Of a DNA stretch of 64,000 bases, positions 33,826 to 45,648 are shown piece after piece. The stretch's first letter is position 1. The number at the start of each line of letters is the position of its first letter. A program made the position numbers and the translations under genes. A model generated the notes under the pieces. That model was not told where the DNA came from, ran no database searches, and worked only from the letters and a program-made list of their open reading frames with translations. Source of the stretch: Angiostrongylus vasorum (lineage: Eukaryota; Nematoda; Chromadorea; Rhabditida; Metastrongylidae); NCBI GenBank assembly GCA_018806985.1, contig JADANN010000443.1, positions 185,001 through 249,000 of the forward strand. Direction: 5' to 3'.

Positions 33826-33898
33826 AGCGTACGTAGCCCAGTTGATAGAGATGCCCTGCAGTAAGCACCGGCTCGTTTGTTCGACCATGCGACCACGC
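33826..33898 (+). repeat. tRNA-like remnant
   Basis: GTAGCCCAGTTGATAGAGAT (box A and D-arm-like) followed 35 bp later by TTTGTTCGACCATGC (box B and T-arm-like). The acceptor stem does not pair, so it is a tRNA-derived repeat or pseudogene, not a working tRNA. Confidence 0.35.
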
Positions 33899-34314
33899 GC
33901 TCAGAGAAATTAAGTTTTTCTTCTTTCTGGGGTAAAGAGTGGTACCATAGTAGCCTGCGATGACAAAAATGTTGATCTGAAGCGTCAGTAGGCAACAAGG
34001 AGTGTAGGTCAAGTATACATTCCACCACCATTACAATACTTGATAAATTCCCACAGGGATTAATGTACGCAGAACACTATGTCCCTACATAAATTCAGCC
34101 CTAAATTCAAACAGACCAAAAAACTGGGTCGGAGGATGAAGACAATGGTGATGATACTAATGATGCGATCAGTAGCGAGTGGTCCAGCAATGTAGTTCGT
34201 CATGGCCATCGGACAATCAGAAGATTTGAGATGGATTTACGGTTTCTGAACACATGCATAGAACCGACAGATTTCTATAGAATTTTTTACGACCAATACC
34301 TGGGACCTCTTCCA

Positions 34315-37225
34315 AAGCTTTAGCATCTCATCCTGGCTGGGATGTGTTCGTGGATGTTGGACTGCGATGTACAGCCGGGGGTACGTCTCCAAACAGGTGC
34401 TTCTAATCTGAGAACGAGTCCGAGATTTACATCCGAAAGTCCAGCTAAGTAAACCAATACCAGGAAACCCCACAGCCCTGGTACTAAACAAATCGCATGG
34501 TGGCAAATTTCCCTCTGATCCACAAGAACAAGCAACTCCATGTGATGGCGACGATCTGAAGAACACTTCGGCTAGCCAGACCTCGGAATTCCAGGAAACC
34601 ACATAGGTTAAACCAGAAAATCTCGTCTCACTACTCTGCACATTGGGTGCTACCGTCTACGACGTCGGGCGGGTAGAAGAACGGTAAGAGGCCATCAAGT
34701 CCCTGATTGTTCAGTACACTGAAAACGGACAAAACGAGTTCACCCACGACACACCATGAAGACTGCTCCTTGTTTTGTACCTATAACACCAGAATAGTCC
34801 TTTCAGACACCGACCTCTACGCTCTGCTTTCGCACCAAATTCTACGTGATCGCCCTACAAGAGATGAAAAGCAGTAGAACCGACATAGGCCAATTAGATG
34901 ACGGAACCGTTGTCATTTGTGGAAAAAAATTCCTTTATGAAATGTCGGAGGCGTTGCTTTTCTCGTGCATACATCTATTTCCATTTAGTCCTCTCATACG
35001 AAATCCTATCAGCATGCATGGCCCACTATTCGTCTCTAACTTCCGCGATAAAACACAGTCATTATCACAAACTGTTACTCACCTACTTATACAGCTGATG
35101 AGAGCGAAATGGACGCGTTTTACAACCAGTTGGAGGAAGTAATCCAAAACGAAAAGTCCTTCCAAAAATTCGCTATTGCCCCTTGTTTCAGTTCCCACGC
35201 TAGATTAGGAAAAGGCAACGAAAATGAATAACAGGATAAGGAAATACGGAACAGAAGAACGAAGAATGAGAATGAAAACCGTCGTGTAGGATTCCTGTCC
35301 GTAGCACGTCCATTCCAGGGAAAAACGTCTTTTGAGAAGACAGAAAATCGCCGATAAACATAGGAATCATCCTAGATCTTGTGCTAAGCTCGCCTCAGTT
35401 ACTCACGCAAGAACATCACACTGTATCCCCATTATCAATAAGGAGTTGCTCGGACAAAAGAAACAAAATGAAGCTTGAACCTAGTGTAAAACACCTAACA
35501 TGGCTGGCAATAAATGTCAGCTGTAGAAGGCTCTTGCCAGAAGATTTACATCGGTACAGGCATAAAAATGTTATTAGAAGCAGCTCAAAAGCAATCTAGT
35601 CTGACGAGAACTAAATCCTTTCCACTCCATAAACCTCGTCTCCGATCTCAATGGTGAACAACAGCATGGGGATTCTACACTCTGAAGTTTGAGTTGCAGT
35701 AGAAAGCATGGAGAGGCACAGTACCACGACTCGATAATAAAACTTCCTTTGAGCTGCAGGCTACAAATTAGACGTATTTCTCAACAAGAAATGACATCTC
35801 ACTTTCAGAAAGAGAAAATCCTACCTCAGTAGCGTCTACGGTCATACTACGCAAGAAAGGTGACTGAAAGGATCTTCGTAACTATCGCACGATGTGCTTG
35901 TTGAATGTGCTCTACAAGCTCTTCACGAACAATTCATGATTATCCTGTCGTGCATACCATGAGCACTGGATGAGGCAAAAACTAGTTGAGTAAGAAGGAT
36001 TTCGAAAACAATTGTGCTGCACAGTCCACATCCAAACCGTGTCGCTGGTAACAAAAAGTCTGCCTTGGGAGCACCATTGCCCCCTTGTCCCAATCTTTAA
36101 CAACTAGAAAGCGTTTTGGCAGCGTCGAAACGAATATAATCTTAACAGCACTTGGCAACGAAGGAGTGGACCCGTCCTATATACAAACACTAGTTGATTG
36201 TTATCGGAACTGCAACACAAACATACAGCTTTTTTAACGATCCTTCACTACACTCACAGGAGAAAGAGTTCGAAAAGGCGACACCATATCGCCGAAGTTG
36301 TTTAATGCCGTCGCACTGCAGTGAATAATGAAGTCGTTTGATTGGAAAGAGAAGTGCATACGTATTGATGGAAAATCCCTAACTAAATCTTCGTTTCGCC
36401 GACGAAATCATCATCCTTTCGAGAAGCACCAGTGAATCAGTGACGATGCTCAATATTCTCAACAAAGTGGAGGAAAAAAAGATAAAACAGCGCATAAATA
36501 GGACGAAGAGCCAGTTAATGAAGAACCCATGGATCGAAGGAGAACAAGTCGAACTCGATGACCCACTGATTACAGAAATAACCTCGCACGTATACTTTGA
36601 ATGTTCAATAAAGATGAAGAATAATATGAAGGGGGAATTACACACAAAAAGCAGAGCAGCAACGACCGTATTCGGACCTCTCAGGGATGCTACCGACCAA
36701 TTAACAAAACCAAAACTTTTTCGCGCTCACTTTTTGGATTCATCAGGACCCCCCAGCGCTCTGTTGTGCTGCAGCGATGTGGGCTGATAGTTGCTTGAAA
36801 TTCCTCTGGAATACAACTGGCATTAACAACATCTAACCGGAATGCGCAGCTAAAATCGTCGGAATTTCATCCCATCTTCGAGATCCAGGAGAATACACAA
36901 CGATAGCGAAACATAAATAAGCTAGTCACGTAATAAACAGATAATAGATGGACGAAAAGTATAGTGGAGTGAACTCCAACAGAGTGAAGTGGCCTCGTGG
37001 AAGACTACCAAACGATGGACAGGCGTGTTAGCGGCTAACGCTAACCGCCTGAATTCTCAAATAGAAACCAATCCAGGGAAGAAATAGGGCCTAGCAGATA
37101 TTATCATAATTCGAAGCAGCCCATCACCATGGACGACCGCTACGTGAGACAGAAACCAGGGCAAAATTGTTCTGAGACCCGCGCCACCAGTGAAGACGGG
37201 CCATCCGGGTCTCTAAGCAAGCAGC
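34315..37225 (+). mobile_element. RTE2 copy b, near full length, inactivated
   Basis: The only copy here with both ends. 34315-34620 is the 5' untranslated region, identical in layout to family B. From about 34640 comes the endonuclease (IALQEMKSSRTDIGQLDDGT near 34850, an FYNQLEEVI-type stretch near 35110), then the RT: KKGD/LRNY near 35870, FDSVETN-like sequence near 36115, RGDTISPKLF near 36285, a decayed ADE box near 36400, and RSQLMKNPWIEGEQ-type sequence near 36510. The C-terminal region follows at 36890-37090, and the family tail (CCACCAGTGAAGACGGGCCA) at 37170-37225. Very many frameshifts and stops. It lies between exons of the SPD-2-like gene, in the opposite orientation. Confidence 0.85.
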
Positions 37226-37410
37226 TGTCTAAAAATATCTGGAACCACCGCTATGGGCTCACAAAGCTTCTCATCACTCCTGGATAGCGAAATTGCTAGC
37301 AGACTTGTCTGGGAACAGATCAGTCTCTGCAGTCAAAGTGGGAACGCTCTTGCCCGGCTATCCCAAGAAGCCAGGGAAATCAACTCGAGCAATATTCAAG
37401 GGAATTCATA
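37226..37410 (+). mobile_element. SINE-S3 fragment
   Basis: The stretch ACTTGTCTGGGAACAGATCA to CCAGGGAAATCAACTCGAGC aligns with 9345-9410 (S3 middle). It directly follows the RTE2 3' end. Confidence 0.45.
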
Positions 37411-37693
37411 AAGGATACGAAAATAATCAAACAACAGTCAAACTTTCTAATTCAGTTTGGTACATACTACTCTTGTGCTCTTGTGGGTGCCAGGTTATGG
37501 TGACAGATATATTTAAGGAGCTGTTAGGTCCATATGGCTTAAAATGCGAGAAATACTATAACGTATTGTACAAAGTCAGACGCTTATCGAACTGTTTCGA
37601 CTCGCCCCTCCAGCAGTTTAGGAATAGGTGCATTCTCTCCATATACCTCATATGAGTGGCACAGGTATTAATTAGAGTTACCAAGGCAGATAC

Positions 37694-40600
37694 TGCTATG
37701 ATGCTCATAAAACACATGTGACCTTTCTGCAAGTTCATCAATACTGCAAGTTCTCGAAAGACCTTCCACCATATCAACAACAACTAGTTCACGAAGAAAT
37801 TGTATGTCATTTAATTTTCCACATAGGCCATATATATGTATATATGTAACTTTCAATTCCTAAGAGAAATGTAAGTTAAAAATTGTACAGATTGACTGCG
37901 GGGATCGTAAATATCGCTGTATACAAAAGCATAAATTCACACAGGTTGCCGATCTTAACGATTCTAAATGGCATACCCTCCCAACGGTTTACTCCCTCAT
38001 CGTTGCTGGGAGGTGCTCCTGGATGTCGGGCTGCGATGTACAGCGGGTGGATTCGTCTCCCCGGCAGGGTCTCCCAGGCTGAGAAGAAGTCCGGCGTTTC
38101 CATCAGGAAGCCTGGAGTAAAAAGTAAGTAAGGGCTAAGAGTAAACCAATACCAGTACCCACCACCGTCCTGGTATCAAACTACTCGCGTGGTGGCAAAT
38201 CTCCCTCTGATCCACAAAAGCCGGCAAATGACGACTTTGGCCAGGCTGACCTCGGGACTCCAAGGGAACCACAATGGCTAAACCAGCAAAACACCGAAAA
38301 AACGGAAATTATGCTGGAGCTGGCACAACCAGCCAGACAGGCAATCCAAGCATCCAAGTAAGTAAATGGCACATTAAAACCGCAAACGTTAACAGTTTTT
38401 CGAGGGACAAACAAATTCACTCGCGAAACTTTTCTTTTGTAAATTATAATACGTATACGACAGCCTTTCCTGGTCAATGCTTGCATAATATCCAAGGTGG
38501 ATATGCTCTATCGGTCGAGTACAAACAAAATACCAAGGGAAAAGCTCGTGGAAAATAAATAAAAAAAATAAATGCAAGAAAAACGGATAACGTATAATTT
38601 GTAACGTCATGAACTTGTTAGATAGAATGAGAGCAAAAACAAAGTCAAAGAACAAACCGCTACTGTAGTAGAAGTCTTCACAACCGTTTCATTGCCACTA
38701 AGAATGGGCTTGTTCAGATTCGTGGTTTTATACTGAATATCATGATAGCAATCTTAGGATTAAAAAATGAATCCAGTGGCCAGACATACAAAAAATACTT
38801 AAAGCTTAACCCACCAAGTTATCTCCTGCCACAGGACACCCAACCTAAACATGAAACATACTGTAGAATGTTAGTGAGGCAAATACAAAAGACAGCTCTC
38901 ACCATGGCTCCAGCACTGTTACAGGCTTCATGAGAAGGGAGATGACGAGCAGTGCATGATGACAGTGATGGCTCAATATTTGGAACTGGAAGTGGAAGGG
39001 GATGATCACCAGTTTTTCTTGCCTTCACTCTACTTCTCTTGTACTCATCCAACACTTTCATCAACGTTCTTGGTGAAGAAGACGGTGGTACGCCCTGAAT
39101 AAACTTGCACTTCAGTTTTTACAAGTTCTCCTAACACTGAGAAAGATTTTCAGAGGTTGGCTAAAAGGCTCGTCATTAGAGAGAACCACAATGTTTATGC
39201 CTAGAATTTAAGCACCTCGATACCTCTAAACGAATGAAAGGGTCAGAGCGATTGCGTTGTCCTTCATAACAACGTTATAACTGTTTCTTCAAGCAAATGA
39301 CCAACATAAACCAACATAAAAAGTGAAATGATCACTTTCAAACACATTTACTACATTGGTAAACGTATGACATACGAAGAACAGATTTTAAAACCAATAG
39401 AAAGATACCTTCAAAACGTTTTGGATTTTCCCTACACTTAAATTAGTCGAGGCAGTGGTTTCCCCAATAGACCTCTCGACAGATATAGACGAATCTTGAA
39501 CAAAGAAGTACAATTCGTCTATGCGCGAATAAGGCAAAAGAAAGGATCCAGAACGAATACACAGTTTTCCTTATCGAGTTACCTTCAGGCATAATCACAG
39601 ATAAACCATTAAACTTTTCAGCGAGATCATTATGCCTCTTTCGAAACGTAGCTTTAGCAATCAAAGCTGAAAACTTTGTATAAAATACTGAATACCACAA
39701 TGAATAATTGTGAAGTTACTATGAAAATAGAAAAAAACATACAAATAGGAGTGCTTGTTTTCACGACGCCCGAGGATGAATCTCCGGAGACTGAGGATTC
39801 ATTGGTAACAGACGACGAATGCAAAACCCGCTTGGGAGTACTCTGTGGACGGCTGAAGACAGGCTGAAATTAAACTGCCTCAAGTAGTTCATAACATTTC
39901 AGAAAACTCCTCACTTACATTTTACATTTTGCACCTACATAGTTGCACTTTCCCTCCCAAAGGTTTACCGCCTCATCGTGACTGGGAGGTGTTCTTGGGT
40001 GTCGGGCTGCAATGTACAGCGGGTGGATTCATCCTCCCGGCAGGGTCCCCCAGGCTGAAGAGTCCGGCGTTTCCATCAGGAAACCTAGCTAAGAGTAAAA
40101 CAATACCAGGATCCACCACTATCCTGGTATCAAACTAGTCGCATGGTGGCAAATCTCCCTCTGATCCACAAGGGCGACGACTGTCTGTGGTGGTGACGAC
40201 CTGAGGCACATTTTGCCCTGGCTGACCCCGCAACTCCAGGGAACCACGATGGTTAAACCAGCATAACTCCGAAACCATGGAAATTTTGCTGGAGTCCGCA
40301 CAACCAGTGAGGACGGGCCATCTAAGTATCTAAGTAAGCAAGTATACTTACATTTCGCATGTCCAACGCCTTGCAATCAATCTGTTCGTTGGTAGCACCA
40401 CTGGATACGGGGCCTTTACCTATAGTATTCTCACAAAAAGGTTTTAGTATTGAATGAAGCATACAACGAGATACTCAACCATTCAACAATGATAGAATCA
40501 AACACCTTCGATTACAGGAACTGTGGCGTCATTTCTTTCTACACTTGTGCTGCTACCCCTATTGAAGTATCCCTCACGAGATTTCAGGCAATGGTCACCA

Positions 40601-42095
40601 TCAAGCTGCAACTGCATAAGTGGCGAATCAAATATGAAAGTACATTTCAAAAAGACACCTTTGGTACAGAGGGTACAGGAAAGCTTTCCGCAAGTTTGCC
40701 CTGATCTGTGCTCTCAAACGAAGAATGCTCGAGAATGCTTGGCTCCCAACTATTCTCTTTCTCGAAACGGCTTTGGTTAAACCTTAGACAGAGAAGAGGC
40801 AATGAAACACTAAAGAGACGCAAACATGTTAAAACACTATGTAAAACCTCGGATCATCCGGTATGAAGCGTGCATGACGACGAGTAAAAGATTCTTGTTC
40901 CCTTTGAATGATGTCGGAAGCCTTTTCTAAATTGGGAGTTATCAAATTTGATCGTGGATCACAGAGAGTAAAAACTTAGTTGGATACTTGGATGGCCCTT
41001 CCCTCACTAGTTGTACGTACCCCAGTATATTCTCCATTTTTTTGAAGTTTTGCTAGTTTAGCCATTGTTTTCCTGGAGACCCGAGGTCAGCCTGGCCAAA
41101 GTTTGTCCCAGGTCGTAACCACCCCAGGCAGTCACGCCGTTGTGGATTAGAGAGATATTTGCCACCATGCGACTAGTTTTATACCAGAACAGCGGTGAAT
41201 CTTGGTACTGGTCTACTCTTAGCTGGGTTACCTGATAGAAACGCTGCACTCTTCAGCCGGGATCACTGCTGGGAGGATGAATCCACCCGCTGTACATCGC
41301 AGCCCGATATCCAGGAACAGCTCCCAGCCATGATGAGGCGGTAAACCTTGACAGAAGAGTAAAACTTACGATCAGTGATAAAGTCGTCGCTTTTAACAGA
41401 GAACGCACGAATGGATGAACATTCATCGTTGTTGTCCAACGGATGTTGACTTATCAATGAGGGAAACGTTATTTCTGGAAATATAGAGCCCAGTTCCATC
41501 CATGTGGTAACATAAGTATGGCTCACAATATTAAATTTAAGTTTAAGCTTAGTAGCTTCACATATGGAAAAAAACAGTAAGTAATGGAAACCAAGAACCA
41601 ATGCACAAACCACTAGATGGAACGTCCTCAATCCTCGATTCCTCAGCAATTGTGGAAAGGGCAGGTTGGGTCCTGCTGAATACGTAATAGGTTCGAAGCA
41701 AATGTAGATAAAAAACAAGACGTTGCCAAGAGCCGTACCGGTTATTTTGCGAATAAATTTGGTCAGTAGGTTGGTGTAGCTGCTCGCAATCACGCAATTC
41801 CATCTCATCAACTAAATTATGAAAATAATGGTACAACAAGAACCGTCAGACCTTTGTAGACTCCGTAAGCACTTCCAAGAGTACCTCGTCAACTTAGTAA
41901 CGGTTTTAGCACAAACTCACAATTCGATTCGCGATCCGAAAGTGGTGCGTCGTCGAAACTTTGGTCGTCGAATCGGTCTTCCACTACGTCACCGTCATCA
42001 GCAATGCTACCCATTTTGCGAATGTCTAAGGCATTGAAGAGATCAAACAAACAGAAATCACGTCTAGAACGCAAGCTAACTTTATCAACGTTCAT
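37694..42095 (-). CDS. N-terminal exons of a spliced gene, probably the SPD-2-like gene
   Basis: Minus-strand exons: 41921-42095 (possible start MNVDKVSLRSRRDF, acidic VVEDRFDDQSFDDAPLSDRE), joining in phase 1 to an exon starting at 41811 (FDEMELRDCEQLHQPTDQIY); 39583-39666 (LIAKATFRKRHNDLAEKFNG); 38903-39094 (GVPPSSSPRTLMKVLDEYKR and HPLPLPVPNIEPSLSS); and 37694-37859 (NDIQFLRELVVVDMVEGLSR). Exons 38903-39094 and 37694-37859 join in phase 0. Borders are mostly canonical (TTTATTCAG, GTGAGA, TCTCTTAG). The 3' end of the 41811 exon and one junction between 39583 and 39094 are unresolved. No domain is recognised. An acidic, low-complexity N terminus would suit SPD-2, and the same strand and order suggest a single gene split by the RTE2 insertion. 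A separate gene remains possible. Confidence 0.5.
37976..38366 (+). mobile_element. Family B (RTE2 5' UTR joined to 3' tail), full copy
   Basis: Starts near CCCTCCCAACGGTTTACTCC, contains TCTCCCTCTGATCCACAA and GGCCAGGCTGACCTCGGGAC, then TAAACCAGCAAAACACCG directly followed by the RTE2 C-terminal/3' tail (TTATGCTGGAGCTGGCACAA, AAGTAAGTAAATGG). It sits in an intron of the minus-strand gene. Confidence 0.85.
39955..40348 (+). mobile_element. Family B, full copy
   Basis: Same structure as 37976-38366, from CTCCCAAAGGTTTACCGCCT to GTGAGGACGGGCCATCTAAG and the AAGTAAGCAAG end. Confidence 0.85.
40978..41347 (-). mobile_element. Family B, full copy, inverted
   Basis: Reverse complement of the family: begins (plus strand) GGATACTTGGATGGCCCTTC with the tail, and ends CAGCCATGATGAGGCGGTAA. 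With the copy at 39955 it forms an inverted pair about 630 bp apart. Confidence 0.85.
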
Positions 42096-42736
42096 CCATC
42101 AAAGGTTTCTACGTGGAAGAGCTCACTTTGCATTACAAGAATAAGTTAAGAAACCATTTAAAAAGAAGAAACATCTACGAAATGGTATCGCTAACCACTG
42201 ATTACTACTACAACATACCTGTGGAGCACTTTAGGAGGACAAGCACGAGTTTTAGATTTCAGGAAACCTACCAGAAACACCAAGTTGCTCGGAAGCATAT
42301 TTCCGAGGTAGAGGAATCATTTGAAATGAGATACGATAGCTATGTTTCTGATAAACGAGATCCACATAAGAACACGTTCATCCAAAGGTATTCGTGAAAA
42401 GAACATGGTAACGAGCTCCAAATGAATGGACAAGAACCAACACGCCACCATGCATTCCGTCCACGCGGCATCGTCGACGGCGGCGGCGGGTACGCGGAAC
42501 TACCGCCTTCGAATCCGCACCCTGTGACCAAGAACAATCGTGATCAGGACGAACGGTGGGTCCCAAAAGTATTTACTCCATATAAAACAAAATTTCTTGA
42601 GGACTGGGTTGAAGTGCAGGAAGAACTGCAAAATGTTAGGAGTTTTCCGCCTATTACAACTATCGGGCAGTACGTTTTATTGGATGAACCTGAAGAAATA
42701 GCCAATTTCCCAGTTACTGCGTCTGATGAAACATAA
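42072..42736 (+). CDS. ORF split by one in-frame TGA, unknown product
   Basis: One continuous frame runs from 42072 to the TAA at 42734-42736, broken only by a TGA at 42395-42397. Upstream part: VEELTLHYKNKLRNHLKRRN, then DYYYNIPVEHFRRTSTSFRF. Downstream part: MNGQEPTRHHAFRPRGIVDG, a GGGG run, and WVPKVFTPYKTKFLEDWVEV. An AATAAA at about 42758 follows the final stop, so the downstream half looks like a real gene end. No intron of the right length and phase removes the TGA. It is either a nonsense mutation, an assembly error, a second gene starting at ATG 42422, or (least likely) a recoded codon. The gene is divergent from the minus-strand gene starting at 42095. Family not recognised. Confidence 0.45.
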
Positions 42737-42765
42737 AGTGTATTATACCATTTATTTAATAAAGG

Positions 42766-43789
42766 TTATGAACCATCTCGCAGGATGACTATTCGATGAC
42801 GGACCATAATTTTTTTAGTTTTTAGAGTAATGGAGAAATTGAGAACTCTACGGCCTTGTAGGAGGGACTTGTCTCTACCTCCTTAGGGGGTAAATATATC
42901 TTTTGTGAAACAGTCTACAAAACCTAAATTGGTCAGAGTTTAAATTGGCAGAGAAATAAAAAACAATGTTTGAATTCACTCGATTTCCCACGCAAGCGCG
43001 GCAGCCGCGAAAGTCGACACTTCGTTTGGGGCACGCCATCGTGTTTGGATGGGCTGCACGAGATCCTGGCTGTTCACTCGGATTCCTGTTCGGAATACGA
43101 CTCTTGGCGGAAAAAGAATGAACAAAACACGTTTCATGGACTTCAGAAACTCGTAGTTTCATCATGGTAGAGTGAGAGTTTCGTAGAGTCATCATGGAAG
43201 AGGATATTGCAGACGAAGGTCCGTACATTTCAGTAGTTTTCGATAGAATTAGTAGAACTTGATAGAAGAATAGAAAGAAATGAGCTGAGACATGTTGGAT
43301 CGAAGTAGAAAGCTCTCATTTGCTTCGCACTCTATGACCCACTGCAGGGGTCATTTCCCAGATCGACCTTATGAAACTGCGAGCTGATCAATATAAATCT
43401 TGGAAACCTCTCTCCTCTTTATGTTCTTCGTTAGAATTAGCCATTAAAATCACCCGTTGAAGATTAGTACAGCGGGCAGAACTCATGCTGAAATCGACAA
43501 CACATAAATGGTATTCAGATTTTAGGATAATATATGTATTAACCCTGCTACAAACTAACTACTTCCACTACATTTACACTAAACAGATAGATTTTTCTTG
43601 GCCTTTTCTGACGAATCTGTTCCCTCCGGATAATATTCTACTCGAATAAAACAGAAACCTTTGGTGGATGAAGGCCATAGATCAACTTTCGTCCTTTCCC
43701 AGAGGGCACTGTCTAATGAGATCACTCATTCGAGCAGAACTCCCTCCTCTGGATTCCATTCAATCCGCCTACCAACAGCCACATCGAGA
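42766..43789. other. No assignable gene
   Basis: A block at 42970-43170 is open in several frames on both strands (plus RKSTLRLGHAIVFGWAARD, minus MACPKRSVDFRGCRACV), which prevents a strand call. The rest is AT-rich without signals. Confidence 0.4.
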
Positions 43790-43905
43790 GGACGACCAGC
43801 TATGGACCATCGGCTGGGATCAACCCAGCTCTGAAGAAGACGAATGCGTCGATGTTGTTGGCCGAATAAGGCTTGTTATACCAAACCTCTTGTTAGCTCA
43901 ACGCT
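43790..43905. mobile_element. MITE family M, right end
   Basis: AGCTATGGACCATCGGCTGG, then GAAGAAGACGAATGCGTCGA, GGCCGAATAAGGCTTG and the terminal CCTCTTGTTAGCTCAACG, which is the inverted form of the left ends at 10435 and 4600. Confidence 0.6.
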
Positions 43906-43977
43906 ATAGAAATGTGAAATTGTCGCAAGAAAAGTCGTGGAGAATGCTGTGCGTTCTTCTGATTTCATAAATAAAAT

Positions 43978-44252
43978 GATAAAGCTCTCGGCGTTGATCA
44001 ATCCCTGAGGGATGCGCCATGCATTCGACTTCATTAAGCATCGTTTAGAGGTGATTGAATGCATATCTGACCTTTACAATAACTCGCGGTGGCCTACCGA
44101 TGTATAGAGCCAGTGCTGCTATCCTCCTAGGCAAGTCTGGCACCAATTTGCCGACGTCGTGGCGAGGGAAGGCTTGGTGAGCCAAAGGCACGGGCATCGA
44201 TTCCACTTGTGCGTTGCAGGGCGCCTCCAACCACTGCGCCACACGCGCCCCA
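43978..44252 (-). mobile_element. SINE-S2 copy, near complete
   Basis: Minus strand: head GGCGCGTGTGGCGCAGTGGT (box A), box B around 44195, body with the complement of GGCACCAATTTGCCGACG, and tail ending near AAAGCTCTCGGCGTTGATCA on the plus strand. One of the best copies of the family. Confidence 0.9.
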
Positions 44253-44342
44253 CATGATTTCATAGACCCTCAATAAAGTAGTTGCTAGAAAGAAATCAGA
44301 CGTTGTTGTGCCCATAAGAGTGCCTTCTTTACAAGAGGACAA

Positions 44343-45290
44343 AAAATAACAACTCTCACCATTACATGGCAGTTTCGCCTACATTCCTAGTCCTGCAATC
44401 GAAAAGGGGTTCAACAGAGCGACACAGTCCCGTTAAGGTGGTCTGGAGGTTTCTGTGGTGAATGACACAACTGTTCTCATGGAACAAGTTTTAGAAGAAA
44501 AAATTAGAGATAAACTTGCATATACCCTCTTCGATTACTAAGCAAATGACCTCATGTTTGCCTAATAATCGAACAAGATATTGATTATTTTTGGTGACGT
44601 TCAATGAAAATCGATTTGAAAACTTCAATATAGACTTTCAGCTCTTTCCGTAGTCGTCGAGGTGCCGATGACATGGTTATTCCTTGAGGAACTTACGGTT
44701 CAAAAGCGATGGTTTATGAGTATAACCATGCCGTGCAAGGATTGCGACTGACAATGATCCAGAGAAGTCGCTTATGGCAAACGTATGTTATGAATAGATG
44801 TAAATGAAGAACTTAATGAGAGAATGGCGTTTGAACGTCATACATGAAGACAATCACTTCTGTAAATGGATGTCATCAGAAGAGTGAATGATTGGGAAAT
44901 GTTCTTCGGTCCGTTAGGCACATAAATAGTGGTCAGCTAAATCTCATCCATAGAGAGAGGGTTCGTTTGTTATTCAGCTAGCCCGAAGTCGACGGTGGCT
45001 AACCACCGATGCTATTAAAAAATGATGGTTATGGTACAACTTAATACTGTAGTAAAGGCATGTTTAGGAGTTTGTCTCTACTCGGGTAATGATAGGTATA
45101 CTACAATGCGTTGCTGAGATTTAGAATGAGTATTATTAGTCTTCACTTTTACTTACTACTTATTCTTTTTTTTTACCGCTGCATGCGCTGTGAAGTACAA
45201 GCGGAAGAGCACTGAGATGTGAGCGGTGTGAGCAAAACTTGGAACACCAGGTGGGCTTCGAACTCGCGCTTGCCCTTTATTAGCATTGCT
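44343..45290. other. No assignable gene
   Basis: No exon signals were found. 45205-45290 contains a minus-strand box B-like GCGAGTTCGAAGCCC without a convincing box A. Confidence 0.4.
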
Positions 45291-45340
45291 ATTATTACTA
45301 TTATAATTATTACTATCACTATTGCTATAATTTTAAATTA

Positions 45341-45646
45341 TTATTTACTGCCTACTCTTTTTTAACGGCAGGGTATGTATTGCGAAATATAACTTTAATG
45401 ATGCTGAGATATTTGCAAAACTCCGGACCGCAGGTGTCTACGGTGGGGAACGAACGCGCTATTGTCCTTTCCGGGGAGTGGCGCGCTCACCGCCACACCA
45501 TGCGGGTCCTTCGTTTCGCCTGTCTCTCAGCTAGTTCTATTGATCTTTTGCCATCAGCAATCACCCGTCAGCGGGATTGATCTGGGGAGCCCAAATCGGC
45601 AACGAACCCAGTTAAGCTGAGGCTGCAGTTATAATCACAATTTTAA
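45341..45646 (-). mobile_element. SINE-S1, full-length reference copy
   Basis: Minus strand, 5' to 3': leader (complement of GTTAAGCTGAGGCTGCAGTT), TCAGCGGGATTGATC block, tRNA-like part with box A (GCATGGTGTGGCGGTGAGCG) and box B (GCGTTCGTTCCCCACC), then GGAGTTTTGCAAATATCTCA, and a tail ending GAGTAGGCAGTAAATAATAA. About 305 bp. The ends GGACCCGC and GCGGTCC bracket the tRNA-like core as a decayed acceptor stem. Confidence 0.9.
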
Positions 45647-45648
45647 CT

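Noticed and set aside
37883..38131. ORFs with GSEGDLPP-like peptides at 34.2, 38.0, 40.1, 50.5 and 55.9 kb.
   Set aside because: They are translations of the family-B/RTE2 5' region, which is open by chance in several copies.
41263..41811. A 182-codon minus-strand ORF as a membrane protein.
   Set aside because: Its low-coordinate end runs into a family-B repeat and its upstream half overlaps, in another frame, the better-supported exon beginning at 41811.
41819..42037. Plus-strand ORF opposite the first exon of the minus gene.
   Set aside because: Arginine-rich shadow of the Asp/Glu-rich minus exon. The minus reading has matching splice phases, the plus reading does not.
44127..44342. ORFs over the S2 SINEs (27.3, 44.1, 59.3 and 63.4 kb).
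   Set aside because: The same peptide fragments (for example HQAF, GKLVPDL) recur only because the SINE does. They are not genes.
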